A stretch of DNA of 64,000 bases from CAVYXF01 sp963772335 (GTDB lineage: Bacteria; Pseudomonadota; Alphaproteobacteria; Rhizobiales; Rhodomicrobiaceae): the NCBI GenBank assembly GCA_963772335.1, contig CAVYXF010000003.1, positions 930,001 through 994,000 on the forward strand, in the 5' to 3' direction. A model generated the notes under the pieces. It saw nothing but the letters and a program-made list of their open reading frames with translations. It ran no database searches and was not told the DNA's origin. Positions within the stretch are counted from its first letter, which is position 1, and each line of letters begins with the position of its first letter. A program made the translations under genes and the position numbers. Of the stretch, positions 28,266-37,170 are shown in pieces.

Positions 28266-28519
28266 GCCGTTTTCCGCTGCTTCTTCGGCGCGCGGCTAAG
28301 GGGTCGCCCGCTTACCTTCCTGCGGCAGCTTGCGCACCGCTGCCTTTGACAACAACGGCGCGCTTTGGCCAGATCAAGGCTAAAAGATCTGCGCATCTTG
28401 AATTTGTGCATCGTCCTTAGCGATCCATTGAGGGAGTATTTCGCATGCGCCCGTCGTGATGCGAATGACCGTTAAGGGTCGGTTTTGTCCAAGAAAGCAG
28501 AGTGGAACAGGAGCTAGTG

Positions 28520-28778
28520 ATGACTTCGAATCGATAAGCTGGTATACGCCGCATTGGCGCCGATCGCGCTGCTCGGAATGTCCTTCGGCGTCCTACTAAA
28601 TCCCCGGCCAGCAAATGCTGTTGTCTACTGCAAGACGGTTGGTGTGCCAAAGGGCTGCGTCGCGCGCCCCGCCCATCGAGTTGTTACGCCCTATGATCGT
28701 GGGGCACCGGGCGTTGGTGTGCGCCCTGGCACCCCGCTTAACCGCGGCGGCCCCGTGAACCGTGTGGGCCGGCGCTGA
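28520..28778 (+). pseudogene. Small exported protein with Cys-rich VVYC-KTVGVPKGCVARP core, frameshifted near the start
   Basis: CAGGAG lies before ATG 28520, which reads MTSNR and then hits a stop. Dropping one base near 28533 joins it to KLVYAALAPIALLGMSFGVLL, a signal peptide, followed by VVYCKTVGVPKGCVARP and a Gly/Pro/Arg tail. I associate this short family with Bradyrhizobium-like genomes. Alternatively translation could begin at the TTG at 28554, giving an intact 74-residue protein without the first signal-peptide residues. Confidence 0.6.
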
Positions 28779-28810
28779 CTCCTGGCCGGCCAGTCTGAGC
28801 ATGACACGAA

Positions 28811-29992
28811 ATGATAGCACGTAAGGACGAGGTCCCCGGTCCAGCGCCACTCAGCGTCACGATCACCGACCTTGCAATCCGCCTCGGCCTTCTCGCCCTG
28901 GTCTGCTACTGGTCGTTGAAGGTCATTGCGCCGTTCCTCACGATTGTGCTGTGGAGCGCGATCTTGGCGGTTGCACTCTATCCGCTGTTCGACTGGCTGG
29001 CGCGGCACCTGCGGCGCCGCTGGCTGGCCGCAGTGCTCATAACGGCGCTATGCTTGATTATTGTCGTCGGCCCGGTGACGTGGCTCGGTTTTAGCCTGAC
29101 TGGCAGCGTCGGGTCCTTGGTGGAACAGCTGAACGCCGGAGTGTTGTCAGTTCCCCTGCCCGCTGAAAGGGTGAAGGGCTGGCCATTAATCGGGGAGCAT
29201 GTTTATCGGCTGTGGGCTCTCGCTGCCACCAACATGAAGGCGGCGCTAGTCGAAATGGCACCACACCTAAGGCCAATCGGCGCCAAACTGGTCGGCATCG
29301 CACAGGGCGTAGGGGTAGGCCTGTTGCAGTTCGTGGCCTCAATTTTAGTCGCAGGTTTCCTGTTTTGCCCGGGTCCTCGCCTGCTCGACGCGCTTAGGCT
29401 GATCTTGCGCCGGGTGCTGAGCGATCGCGGCGAAGAAACGATGCAATTGGCAGGCGCTACGATACGCAATGTATCGCGAGGCGTCATTGGCATCGCGCTG
29501 TTGCAATCGCTCCTCGCCGGGGCAGGCTTCCTGGCCGCAGGCTTTCCCGCGGCAGGTTTCCTCGCCTTCGTTGCTCTCCTGCTGGGCATTGTGCAGATCG
29601 GACCGGGCATTCTGCTGATACCGATCGCGGCCTGGAGCTGGACAACCATGGAGACGATGAATGCCCTGGTTTTCACGATCTACATGGTGTCGGTCGGTTT
29701 GATGGACAACATTCTCAGGCCCATTCTCATGGCGCGTGGGCTGGTCACGCCCATGCCGGTTATCATGCTTGGCGTCATTGGCGGTACTATAGCGTACGGA
29801 ATCGTCGGGCTGTTTCTCGGGCCTATCGTTCTGTCTGTGGCGTGGGCGTTGGTTGGAGCGTGGGTACAAGAGAGGGACGTTGCCGCCGGAAAAACGGCTC
29901 CGCGGGATACAACAGCGTTGCAAGGTGACACTTCCGGCGTTCCTGCCGCTCTCTCTCCAGCAGAAGGAACGACAAGCTGGCTTTCGGAGTAA
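28811..29992 (+). CDS. AI-2E family (PerM/YdiK-like) membrane transporter
   Basis: A 393-residue polytopic inner-membrane protein: two N-terminal segments (LGLLALVCYWSLKVIAPFLTI, WSAILAVALYPLFDWL), a central soluble region, then four to five further segments with GIVQIGPGILLIPIA and DNILRPILMARG, characteristic of the AI-2E transporter family. Family members export signals or act as Na+(Li+)/H+ antiporters, so the cargo is uncertain. The C-terminal tail is polar and low-complexity. Ribosome site before ATG 28811 is weak. Confidence 0.85.
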   Translation: MIARKDEVPGPAPLSVTITDLAIRLGLLALVCYWSLKVIAPFLTIVLWSAILAVALYPLFDWLARHLRRRWLAAVLITALCLIIVVGPVTWLGFSLTGSVGSLVEQLNAGVLSVPLPAERVKGWPLIGEHVYRLWALAATNMKAALVEMAPHLRPIGAKLVGIAQGVGVGLLQFVASILVAGFLFCPGPRLLDALRLILRRVLSDRGEETMQLAGATIRNVSRGVIGIALLQSLLAGAGFLAAGFPAAGFLAFVALLLGIVQIGPGILLIPIAAWSWTTMETMNALVFTIYMVSVGLMDNILRPILMARGLVTPMPVIMLGVIGGTIAYGIVGLFLGPIVLSVAWALVGAWVQERDVAAGKTAPRDTTALQGDTSGVPAALSPAEGTTSWLSE

Positions 29993-30880
29993 AACGGTGA
30001 TGACGTCTTTCTCTGGCTCATCCGGATTTAATGGATAAGCCGTACTCCGCTGCCTAACCCGAACATCACAGCGGCTCTCTCGGCCATTCAATTCACATAC
30101 CCCACATCCATTCCGCTCCGAGGCAAATAGAAACAGAGACGGCGAGCGGGACCGGAACGGACGGCAGATCTGGGTTGGCGCCGTGCTGTCTATTCATGCT
30201 CGGATCATATCGCGTGGCTTTGGTGAGGTATCTGCACCGCCTTAGTTGCAGTTTTCCGCTGGGATGTCATGAGCCGCATCAGTGGGTGCGCAATGTTCCA
30301 TGCGGCTACGCGCGGACACGTTCCCTACTGCGCGTCTTCGACGCTTTGATTGCATACGAAGAGAGGGCCGAAATCTCGGCGAGGTGGAGTTCCCAAGCTC
30401 TCGGCAAGGCTGATGTTGACGCTGCAGGGACTTGGGCTGAGCCGGACCTGGCAAGCGCCTTACGCTTGATCGAGCTGCAATGATGTCCCTCAGCTTCATT
30501 TTTGTAATCCGCCTCGTCGAGACGGACATGGCGAGCTCTTCGCCGCGCGAGCGCGCTGCACGGCTGGGTTTCTTCGTTCTCTGAGAGAGCCGGCTGCCGC
30601 GTGTTACAGGCCGGATCTGCTCTGCAGCGCAGGGACGGCCGATATCGGGCGCGACAGGAGAAAATGCTGGCAGGATTGGCGTGAACTCTCAACAAACCAC
30701 TGGGAGAGCGTGCGGCCTAGGTCACGAACTCATAAAGGCGGCGGAAGCGCAGTCCGGGTTGGTTCAGGAGCACCTCCGTGGGATCAGAGGAAGAGCAATG
30801 TGCGGGAGAGCCCGCACACGCCCTGTCGTGCTCTACTCGTTCGCTATTTCGGCCAAAGGATCAGATATTGGGCCAAAGGA
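29993..30880. other. Nearly 900 bases without a supportable gene
   Basis: Open frames on both strands are short, overlap each other and show no recognisable domain or ribosome site. A rightward frame at 30175-30483 and leftward frames at 30242-30695 look like chance frames. May contain unrecognised gene debris. Confidence 0.4.
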
Positions 30881-31195
30881 TCACATACTGGATTGAGTGA
30901 TATCATTTATTGTTCGCGCATTCGCGCACTCGGGTACGGGTCGTTCGCCAGTATCATCGCTCCAGAATACCCACCAACGACTAACAGGAAGCCGGCACCA
31001 TCTATGTGACCCGAAAACAGAGCACCGATCAAACAAGAAGTGGCCGGAATATCCCTGGCTTGAAAGGCCCGAGTTGTGGGGTGGAGACAACGTTGTCCAA
31101 CCCGAATATGCACAATGCCACTGGGCGTTCGCAGGCAAGCAGGAGCAGATGAGAAGGAGAATTGCAGCAGAAAGTGCTTTATAAATACTCGGCAT
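30881..31195 (-). CDS. Candidate small secreted protein
   Basis: A 104-codon frame beginning with a clear signal peptide (MPSIYKALSAAILLLICSCLPANAQ) and GAGGA upstream of ATG 31195. The mature part is Cys- and Trp-rich (WHCAYSGWTTL, RCSVFGSHRWCRL) with no recognised domain. The end may be altered by a frameshift, because neighbouring small genes are. Function unknown. Confidence 0.45.
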   Translation of the reverse strand: MPSIYKALSAAILLLICSCLPANAQWHCAYSGWTTLSPPHNSGLSSQGYSGHFLFDRCSVFGSHRWCRLPVSRWWVFWSDDTGERPVPECANARTINDITQSSM

Positions 31196-31356
31196 GACGT
31201 GTGTCCTCAGCAAAAGTCGTGGGAGCCGCTGTTTGTTGCAGGCAATGTAAGTACCTTGCGCCCCTGCCCGAGATGGGGCGATTAAGGCCGGAGCAAGTAG
31301 CACCAGAGGGGATGCGATTGCGAGAGATCAGCGATGTTGGACATCGCTGGCGGCAT

Positions 31357-31596
31357 TCACTGGTACCGAGCGCAAACGCCTGCCTGCCATCGCAAACATC
31401 TGCGGGCGACTCGGCGGGTCTGGCGGACGGTGGTTCGGGCCACGCAGACACCGCCAACTCGGGTCCTACCCGGGCCGCAGCCGGCGGCGATTTGCGTGAT
31501 CATCCCGTCCGGCTGAGGAATCGACGCCGGCGTCATTGCCTCCGCCGACGTTGCAAGGGCTAGGGCAAAGCCAGCAACAGCAATCAACCTGAACAT
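31357..31596 (-). CDS. Small exported Cys-containing protein of a Bradyrhizobium-type family
   Basis: A 79-residue protein: signal peptide MFRLIAVAGFALALATSAEA, then PASIPQPDGMITQIAAGCGPGRTRVGGVCVA and a basic tail with two more Cys. I know this short family from Bradyrhizobium-like genomes, where it has no assigned function. GGAGGACGAC before ATG 31596 is an excellent ribosome site. A 46-bp promoter segment shared with the gene at 32476 lies 30 bases upstream. Confidence 0.8.
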   Translation of the reverse strand: MFRLIAVAGFALALATSAEAMTPASIPQPDGMITQIAAGCGPGRTRVGGVCVARTTVRQTRRVARRCLRWQAGVCARYQ

Positions 31597-31625
31597 TGTC
31601 GTCCTCCGTTCTGTTCGCCTAGGTG

Positions 31626-31671
31626 TTCATCCCAACAGAATTGGGGGTTAAGATCTGGCCAATGGGTGCCA
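31626..31671 (-). promoter_or_regulatory. 46-bp promoter segment, copy 1, containing a TGGC-N6-TGGC element
   Basis: It matches 32534-32579 at 43 of 46 positions. Read leftward it holds TGGCACCCATTGGC (31658-31671) and then the dyad CCCAA-TTCTG-TTGGG. It ends 30 bases before the start of the secreted-protein gene at 31596, so it is probably its operator and promoter. Confidence 0.6.
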
Positions 31672-31990
31672 CGCGTGCAAATTCACGCGCTGTGTCATCG
31701 GCGTTGGGAGGGGAGCCCGGCGCTGAAATCACTTTCCCTTCGTCGCTCCATGTCCCTCAGCGGGGTGCCGGAACACCCGGCAACACTAGAACTGCAAGAC
31801 GCTGGTAAGGCCCGGTGACTCAAAGGCGCGTGAAGCGCGCGCTTCGGAAAAAAACCACGCCCTATTCAATCGAACAGAGCGTGGCGAGATCTGGTAAAGC
31901 TTCGGTAGCCATCGTCGGGTCCGGGGGGAAGGCCGATCTGGCTTATATTATTCTAGCCGCCGCGGGGGTGCACGCGGCACTTCACCAGTT

Positions 31991-32476
31991 TCAGTAGCAC
32001 CATTCACTGGTAGTGTACGCCAAGGGCAATCCGTACCCCGCGTATCCGTACCCCGCGTAATGGCGACGACCATAGTAACCATACCGACGATAGCCGCCAT
32101 AATAGCCGCCGTAATGGCGACGACCATAGTAACCATACCGGCGATAGCCGCCATAATAGCCGCCGTAATGGCGACGACCATAGTAACCATACCGGCGATA
32201 GCCGCTATAATAGCCGCCGTAATGGCGACGACCATAGTGGCCTCCGGCATACCGGCCATAGCCGCGATGATAGCCGCCGCGATAACCGCGATAGTGGGCT
32301 CCGCGATAACCTCCTCTATAGCCTCGCCTATACTGCACGACGTCGGCTAAATCCGAGGTGGTGGCTTCAAGCCCTTGAGCATTGCTCAATGTTAACGCCG
32401 ACGCGCCTGTGGTCGGATTGAGCAAAAGCAAGCCGACTAAAATTCCTAAGGCGATAGTGATTTTGTGCCAAATCAT
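31991..32476 (-). CDS. Secreted Tyr/Gly/Arg-rich tandem-repeat protein
   Basis: A 161-residue protein: signal peptide (ITIALGILVGLLLLNPTTGASA), a short linker, then an almost pure Gly/Tyr/Arg/His region with an 18-residue unit (RRHYGGYYGGYRRYGYYG) repeated three times and a fourth partial unit, ending TTSEWCY. GAGGAGATTGCT precedes ATG 32476. Such sequences behave as adhesive or structural envelope proteins or bind polyanions; the exact role is unknown. It shares a 46-bp upstream segment with the gene at 31596. Confidence 0.8.
   Translation of the reverse strand: MIWHKITIALGILVGLLLLNPTTGASALTLSNAQGLEATTSDLADVVQYRRGYRGGYRGAHYRGYRGGYHRGYGRYAGGHYGRRHYGGYYSGYRRYGYYGRRHYGGYYGGYRRYGYYGRRHYGGYYGGYRRYGYYGRRHYAGYGYAGYGLPLAYTTSEWCY
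32058..32238 (-). repeat. 54-bp tandem repeat, 3.3 copies, within the Tyr/Gly-rich gene
   Basis: Units at 32058-32111, 32112-32165 and 32166-32219 differ at only a few positions, with a partial copy to 32238. The period is a multiple of three, so copy-number change keeps the frame and alters protein length by 18 residues per unit. Confidence 0.9.
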
Positions 32477-32533
32477 AGCAATCTCCTCTGAAGCATTCGC
32501 ATTGCTTTATGCGTGTACTTGTGGGCCGAGGCA

Positions 32534-32579
32534 TTCATCCCAACAGAATTGGGCAGTAAGATCTGGCCAATGGGTGCCA
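32534..32579 (-). promoter_or_regulatory. 46-bp promoter segment, copy 2, containing a TGGC-N6-TGGC element
   Basis: It matches 31626-31671 at 43 of 46 positions. The direct repeat TGGC-ACCCAT-TGGC occupies 32566-32579 (leftward), 90 bases upstream of the Tyr/Gly-rich gene start. Confidence 0.6.
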
Positions 32580-32599
32580 GGCGGCAATTGACGTGCTGT

Positions 32600-33215
32600 A
32601 ATCAGGGTTGGAAAGGAGGGGGCCGGCGTTGCAGCCGAGCTTTTCAACCCACCATTTCCCAACCGTGAGGCCTCGGATAAGACTTTCGCGCAAGCTTGTG
32701 AGGCATCCGGCAGCTTTATGTCTCTGGCGCCGGCACCCGATGTACAGTCGAGCCCTGGCTCCGAGCGGGAAGCAGATGCTTGCGTTTCGGCAAAAACGGC
32801 GACGCCAAGCGCCCGGGATGAGGGCGAGGACGAGCGCCCAACGCCGCCTGAGGGCTAGACCCTTCTGCAGGCCCTCAAGACCCACTATTGCGCTTGCAGG
32901 CCGGGAGTTCTGGCCATCTTACGCCAAAGTTCTCAACTTAAGCTCAGCCCACAGCACGCGCTGCAGAACAAATCGAACGATGGTGCGGCATGGGATGGCC
33001 AGACACAGTTGAGCCGGATGAAGACGATCCGAGCAGAAGATCAGGGCATCACGCAATTGCGATCACAGTCTTGCTGAAGCGGATTTGCGGCGATGGGCGC
33101 AAGATATCATCCAAAGATCCTGCAGATTCGACAGGAGGTTTCCTGCCATTTCGCGCCAGCGCGGAGGAGGAAATGCGAGAACCCGCCGGATGGACATTCC
33201 TCCGGACGAGAGCTG
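32600..33215. other. Region without a recognised gene, carrying two TGGC-N6-TGGC elements
   Basis: Elements lie at 32913-32926 (TGGCGTAAGATGGC leftward) and 33145-33158 (TGGCGCGAAATGGC leftward). A leftward frame from 32885 begins with a hydrophobic stretch and may be a frameshifted small secreted protein; the neighbouring frame reads AETQASASRSEPGLDC and continues to about 32508. I could not support it as a gene. Confidence 0.4.
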
Positions 33216-33880
33216 TCACGCCGAGCGGTCGAAGGCCTCGCGGGAGTTGCGCAGCGGCGCCGGCGCGGTGACCGAATGCGTATAGTTCACGGGGCGCGTG
33301 GGAGCAACGGCGCCGGCGGTGATGATGAAGTTCATGGCTTCATCGATTGTCCAGCCGTTGGGATGACGTCATCCGCCGTTGCGATCTCTAAAATATTCCG
33401 ATGTCGGGTTGGGCGTCGTGGGGACATACACCACGGCCAGCATGCGGGCCGGTACTTTCCTCTTTCATCAGCCGTGTACTGAGGCCAACGGTCTTCATCT
33501 CTTCTGAAGGAAAATTGATCAGCACGACACGACGTCCGTCCCTCCTCCTGGATCGGTCTGCAGCGCTGCTATGACTTTGCGAGGCCGCCATAGAGCGACT
33601 TGACCAGAGGAACGCGATCAACACCGGCCTCGATGCGCTGAAACAGCCGGCGCCCTAGGACGTTCGTCACTGCCCAGCCGATGGCAAAGAACAGCAACGT
33701 GGTAAGGACCACGGCAAGCGTCTTGTCGACGGCCGGCCACTCGATCTGGGCAGAAACGCCCGGCGATATCTGGGAAAGCCACTGCCGTGTGCCGGCGACA
33801 ATTGGTTCGCCGATCGTGAGCAGCTGCCGGAAAACGACGGCAACTACGAGCCAGGTCACCCAAAGCGGAATGATCGCCAT
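33216..33880 (-). pseudogene. DUF502 membrane protein, multiply frameshifted
   Basis: Pieces in order: GIMAIIPLWVTWLVVAVVFRQL (membrane segment), LTTLLFFAIGWAVTNVLGRRLF (second segment), VPLVKSLYGG, then in other frames VVLINFPSEEM, VYVPTTPNPTSEYF and TIDEAMNFIITAGAVAPTRP. These are the conserved DUF502 blocks in the right order over a normal length of about 220 codons, with at least three frame changes. An extra A near 33900 probably also cuts the N-terminus. A TGGC-N6-TGGC element lies 156 bases upstream. The function of DUF502 proteins is unknown. Confidence 0.75.
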
Positions 33881-34035
33881 GATGCCGCTGAGTACATATT
33901 TTTCCGAAGTGTTTCAGGGGCTATAGCTTCACGTGATGGCGTGCTGCGGACCGGCTTCACACTCAGCGGGACCGCGGTTGTTGGAACTGGCGACGAACCG
34001 GGCTCATTTGTCGATGGGCGCGTGGTCGTGATCTG

Positions 34036-34049
34036 GCCATGTCACGCCA
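34036..34049 (-). promoter_or_regulatory. TGGC-N6-TGGC element upstream of the DUF502 gene
   Basis: Read leftward TGGCGTGACATGGC, 156 bases before 33880 and downstream of the AraC-type gene ending at 34118. Confidence 0.5.
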
Positions 34050-34117
34050 TGAGCCTTGCGCTGGCGCGGAGGAGGAGAGTTATCGTGGGAGTTCACCGGG
34101 GCGGGGTATGCGCAATG

Positions 34118-34486
34118 TCAGGCCAAAACAGCGGTCTTGGAAGGATTGCGCCTCCGGATGCCGGCGCGATATTCCCTCGGGGACATTTGCGTCCATCGCA
34201 TGAAGGCACGGCTGAAGCTGCTGGGATCCCGATAGCCGATAGCGGCGCCGATCTGCGCAATGCCCAACTCGTGCGTAGCCAGAAGCGACTTCGCGGTTTC
34301 CTCGCGCACTTCGTCCACGAGCTCGGAGTAGCTGATGCCCAACAGGGCCAGTTGACGCTGAAGCGATCGAGTACTGACTCGGAGCCGGGATGCGACAGCC
34401 GGGAGGGTTGCGCCGCCGTTCTTAAGGGAGTTCGCGATCGTGCTCTTCAGATTGGCCCTCGAAATGCAATGCTTCGGAGAAGCCAT
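34118..34486 (-). pseudogene. AraC-family regulator, C-terminal DNA-binding half only
   Basis: A 122-residue frame with a complete AraC-type double helix-turn-helix (LPAVASRLRVSTRSLQRQLALLGISY, then IAQIGAAIGYRDPSSFSRAFMRWTQMSPREYR). The frame is open upstream to a TGA near 34635 and gives FYDFLRRPP, but the usual N-terminal sensory domain of about 200 residues is absent. It is therefore probably a truncated regulator; a stand-alone DNA-binding protein is possible. Confidence 0.65.
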
Positions 34487-34921
34487 GCTAACCTTTGCCG
34501 TCGCGCTCGTACGCCTCGGCGGCCTTCTAAGGAAGTCGTAAAACGAAAAAACGTCGCCAATCGGAAGTTCCAGCAGCGTACGACCCGTACAATCGCGAAA
34601 CCCGCCAGCGAAATGAATTAAATGATTACATCACGTGAACTGCGTATGAACGGCGGCGGGATCGGCTTTCAGGAGAACAGCGGCCGGAACCCGCTCCATC
34701 AAGGAGCCTTGGCTACAGGCATCGGCGTTGAAAAGAGCCACACTCCGCTGGTCGGCTGGAGTGTGGCTTAAAGCCTGGCGAAACGGTTGCCGACCCTATC
34801 GGGGGGAAATGGTCGGCGGTAGTGCACTGCGCGTTTCACCAGTTCGCTGTTACCTCTATGGTTCGGGCCTGTATGACAAATCGCGAGGCCCGGCATGAGG
34901 CCGAGCCTTGCATATTGCGGC
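34487..34921. other. Gap downstream of the second Tyr/Gly-rich gene
   Basis: Contains the presumed lost 5' part of the AraC remnant. A GC-poor stretch and a short inverted sequence near 34737-34770 (CCACACTCC ... GGAGTGTGG) may act as a terminator stem. No gene supported. Confidence 0.35.
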
Positions 34922-35239
34922 TCACCAATAGTGATAGTATCTGGGGCCGTAATAATACTGCCGCCCGTAGTAGGAGTGACCATACCCATAATAGGGATAG
35001 TTATAATATCCATAGTATGGGCGGTAATAGCCGCCGTAGTAATGGGGACGATAATAGCCCCAGTATGGCCGGTAATATCCGTAGTAGTGTGCGCGTTGAA
35101 GATCCGGGGCCGCCTGTGATCGCACGGTCTCCCAGGCATCGCTGCTTGCAATGCTCCCGGCTTTTGCCGTGAGCGGGCAAGCGACGAGCAACATCAGAGC
35201 GACGGCATGGAACATCGACCTCTGTTTCACTGCAGCCAT
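34922..35239 (-). CDS. Secreted Tyr-rich protein
   Basis: A 105-residue protein with a signal peptide (FHAVALMLLVACPLTAKAG), a short linker (WETVRSQAAPDLQRA) and a tail made almost entirely of Tyr, Gly, Pro, His and Arg (GYYRPYWGYYRPHYYGGYY). The architecture matches the gene at 31991-32476 but the repeat is irregular. ATG 35239 is very close to GAGAGG; GTG 35230 or ATG 35215 may be the real start. A TGGC-N6-TGGC element lies 85 bases upstream. Confidence 0.72.
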   Translation of the reverse strand: MAAVKQRSMFHAVALMLLVACPLTAKAGSIASSDAWETVRSQAAPDLQRAHYYGYYRPYWGYYRPHYYGGYYRPYYGYYNYPYYGYGHSYYGRQYYYGPRYYHYW

Positions 35240-35323
35240 TCCTCTCGTCAGGTGGTATGCCTGAGCGCCTGCGACTGATAACGATCAAGATTTCATCTTG
35301 CTCGTTCGGGTTGGCTTTCGCTG

Positions 35324-35337
35324 GCCATTTTGCGCCA
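35324..35337 (-). promoter_or_regulatory. TGGC-N6-TGGC element upstream of the Tyr-rich gene
   Basis: Read leftward TTGGCGCAAAATGGCCA, close to the consensus of all copies, 85 bases before ATG 35239. Confidence 0.6.
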
Positions 35338-35419
35338 AACATTGATAAAAAAGCACAGAGCGTTTTGGTGCATGCGGCTGCAATCCGCACCGGACCGTCG
35401 CTTTCTCCGAAGGTACCGC

Positions 35420-37099
35420 CTAGGCCAACAGCGCGACAACAACCGAGCCCAGGGCTGTCAGCAGGATGTTTGAGACGGCATAGGGGACGGTATAGCCGAG
35501 CACGGCCACAGAACTCCCGCTCTTCTCTTGCAGCGCCGCGAGCGCGCCGGTGTAGGTCTGCGCCCCAGCAAGGGCGCCGAGCAGTAGGATTGGATTCATG
35601 CGCAGGACATAGTGGCCAACGAGCAGGGCGGCGAATTGCGGGACAAGAGTTACAACGACGCCTGCCAGGAAAATGACCGGCCCAAGCTCCCTCACGGCCT
35701 GGATGAACACCGGCCCGGCCATCATGCCGACGCTGGCGACGAAAACGGCGAGCCCCATATCCCGCATCAGCTCCACGGCGGCATCTGGGAGCCTCGGCAG
35801 CGTCGGGCGCATTGAGGATAGCAGTCCCAGGGCGACGCCGAAAAGCAGCACGCCCACCGTGCCGCCAAGGGTCAGCTTGAATGACCCAATAAGCAGATAG
35901 GGCGCGCCGATGACGCCGCCGAGGAAGATTCCAAGGGCGATTATGGACAGTGAGCTCGACACGGTCGGCCTCAGGGCGTAGCCGACGAGCGTCGCCAGCC
36001 GATCGACGGCGACCTGCGGGCCAAGCAATTCGACCACGTCGCCGGGCTCGAGCATGGTCATGGTGCCCAGCGGCAAAGGCTGGTTTCCACGCCTCACGGA
36101 GCGGATGACGACGAAACGGGTCTCGGGAAGACGGCGGAGTTCAGCCCCGCTGCGATTGCAGAAATCCTGGTTGGTAACAACCACCCTGAGCACTTCGACG
36201 GGGAAATCCAGCAGCTCCTCGTCGGCCGTCTCTTCGCCATATTCCATGCCGGCGGCGAGCACCGCACGCACGTGGCCGTAAAGGACGACAGCATCACCAG
36301 GCTGGAGCATCATGTCGGGGGTCGGTTCGACGATGCTACCGTCGCGTCTCACGCGGGCGACAAAAACGGTTGCGCCGGGTTCCAGACTTTCGATCTGCTT
36401 TATGCGCTTGCCGATCGCGTTGCCTCGCGCATCCAGACGGAAGCTTCGTGCCGTAAACGGCAGCTTGGCGGAGAACACACCCGCCGCTTGCTTCTCCTCG
36501 ATCCCGAGGCGTTTTTCGAGCGCCTTGGTTTCCTCGCGCAGATCGATACCCAGGAGTCGTGGGCCAAACGAGCCCACAAACCAGATGACGCCTATTGCTC
36601 CGAAAATGTAGCAGACCGCGTCCGCCACGGCGACGTAGCTGACAAGCTGGCTGGTCGTCTCGGCAGGGAGAGAAAGACCCTTGATGGCGTCCGTCGCGGT
36701 GCCGATTGCCGCCGATGCCGTCAGCGCGCCGCTGAAGAGCCCCGCCCCAATACCGGCATTCAGGTCGAAAGCCTTCGCCAGCACCACGGTGGCGATCAAC
36801 CCGGTGGCGCATACGACAAGCGACAGAACGAGTGGTTTCGCACCGCTGCTCTTGAGCGCGCTCATGAATTGCGGGCCGACCGAATATCCGTTGGCAAACA
36901 GGAAGAGAAGAAAGAAGCCAGAGCGCAGATCGCCGCTCGGCTCCTTCCAGAAATTGCCGATGATAAGCCCAAAGATCAGGGCCGCAGTTACTGTCCCGAG
37001 GTTGAAGCTCCCCAGCTTCAATCTCCCGAACGAATAGCCCAGCCCCACCGCGAGGAACACGCCCAACTCGGGCGAAGCGCTGAGCGTTTGCAGGATCAT
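35420..37099 (-). CDS. aspT: AspT-type aspartate:alanine exchanger family transporter
   Basis: A 559-residue inner-membrane protein with two blocks of five to six membrane segments flanking a cytoplasmic region with two RCK_C (TrkA-C) domains (about residues 215-285 and 295-375; VFVARVRRDGSIVEP, LQPGDAVVLYG). The family signature regions GLFSGALTASAAIGTATDAI and GALAGAQTYTGALAALQE are present. AspT exchanges aspartate for alanine and, with aspartate 4-decarboxylase, generates proton motive force and consumes acid. The aspD gene lies 71 bases upstream in the same direction, supporting this pairing. Confidence 0.92.
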   Translation of the reverse strand: MILQTLSASPELGVFLAVGLGYSFGRLKLGSFNLGTVTAALIFGLIIGNFWKEPSGDLRSGFFLLFLFANGYSVGPQFMSALKSSGAKPLVLSLVVCATGLIATVVLAKAFDLNAGIGAGLFSGALTASAAIGTATDAIKGLSLPAETTSQLVSYVAVADAVCYIFGAIGVIWFVGSFGPRLLGIDLREETKALEKRLGIEEKQAAGVFSAKLPFTARSFRLDARGNAIGKRIKQIESLEPGATVFVARVRRDGSIVEPTPDMMLQPGDAVVLYGHVRAVLAAGMEYGEETADEELLDFPVEVLRVVVTNQDFCNRSGAELRRLPETRFVVIRSVRRGNQPLPLGTMTMLEPGDVVELLGPQVAVDRLATLVGYALRPTVSSSLSIIALGIFLGGVIGAPYLLIGSFKLTLGGTVGVLLFGVALGLLSSMRPTLPRLPDAAVELMRDMGLAVFVASVGMMAGPVFIQAVRELGPVIFLAGVVVTLVPQFAALLVGHYVLRMNPILLLGALAGAQTYTGALAALQEKSGSSVAVLGYTVPYAVSNILLTALGSVVVALLA

Positions 37100-37170
37100 G
37101 GGCGCGTTCCCTGAGAAGAGCGCGGCGTGTTTATGAGCGTGTGCGTTAGAGTGATGCCGACCTCGGCTCG

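Noticed and set aside
30175..30695. Overlapping 100-130 codon frames on both strands
   Set aside because: No ribosome site, signal peptide or family resemblance.
32058..32238. Regular 54-bp repeats considered as a CRISPR array
   Set aside because: Units are contiguous with no spacers and lie in frame inside a Tyr/Gly-rich coding region; no cas genes nearby.
36272..37114. Rightward frame of 280 codons
   Set aside because: Antisense to aspT; no domain or ribosome site.
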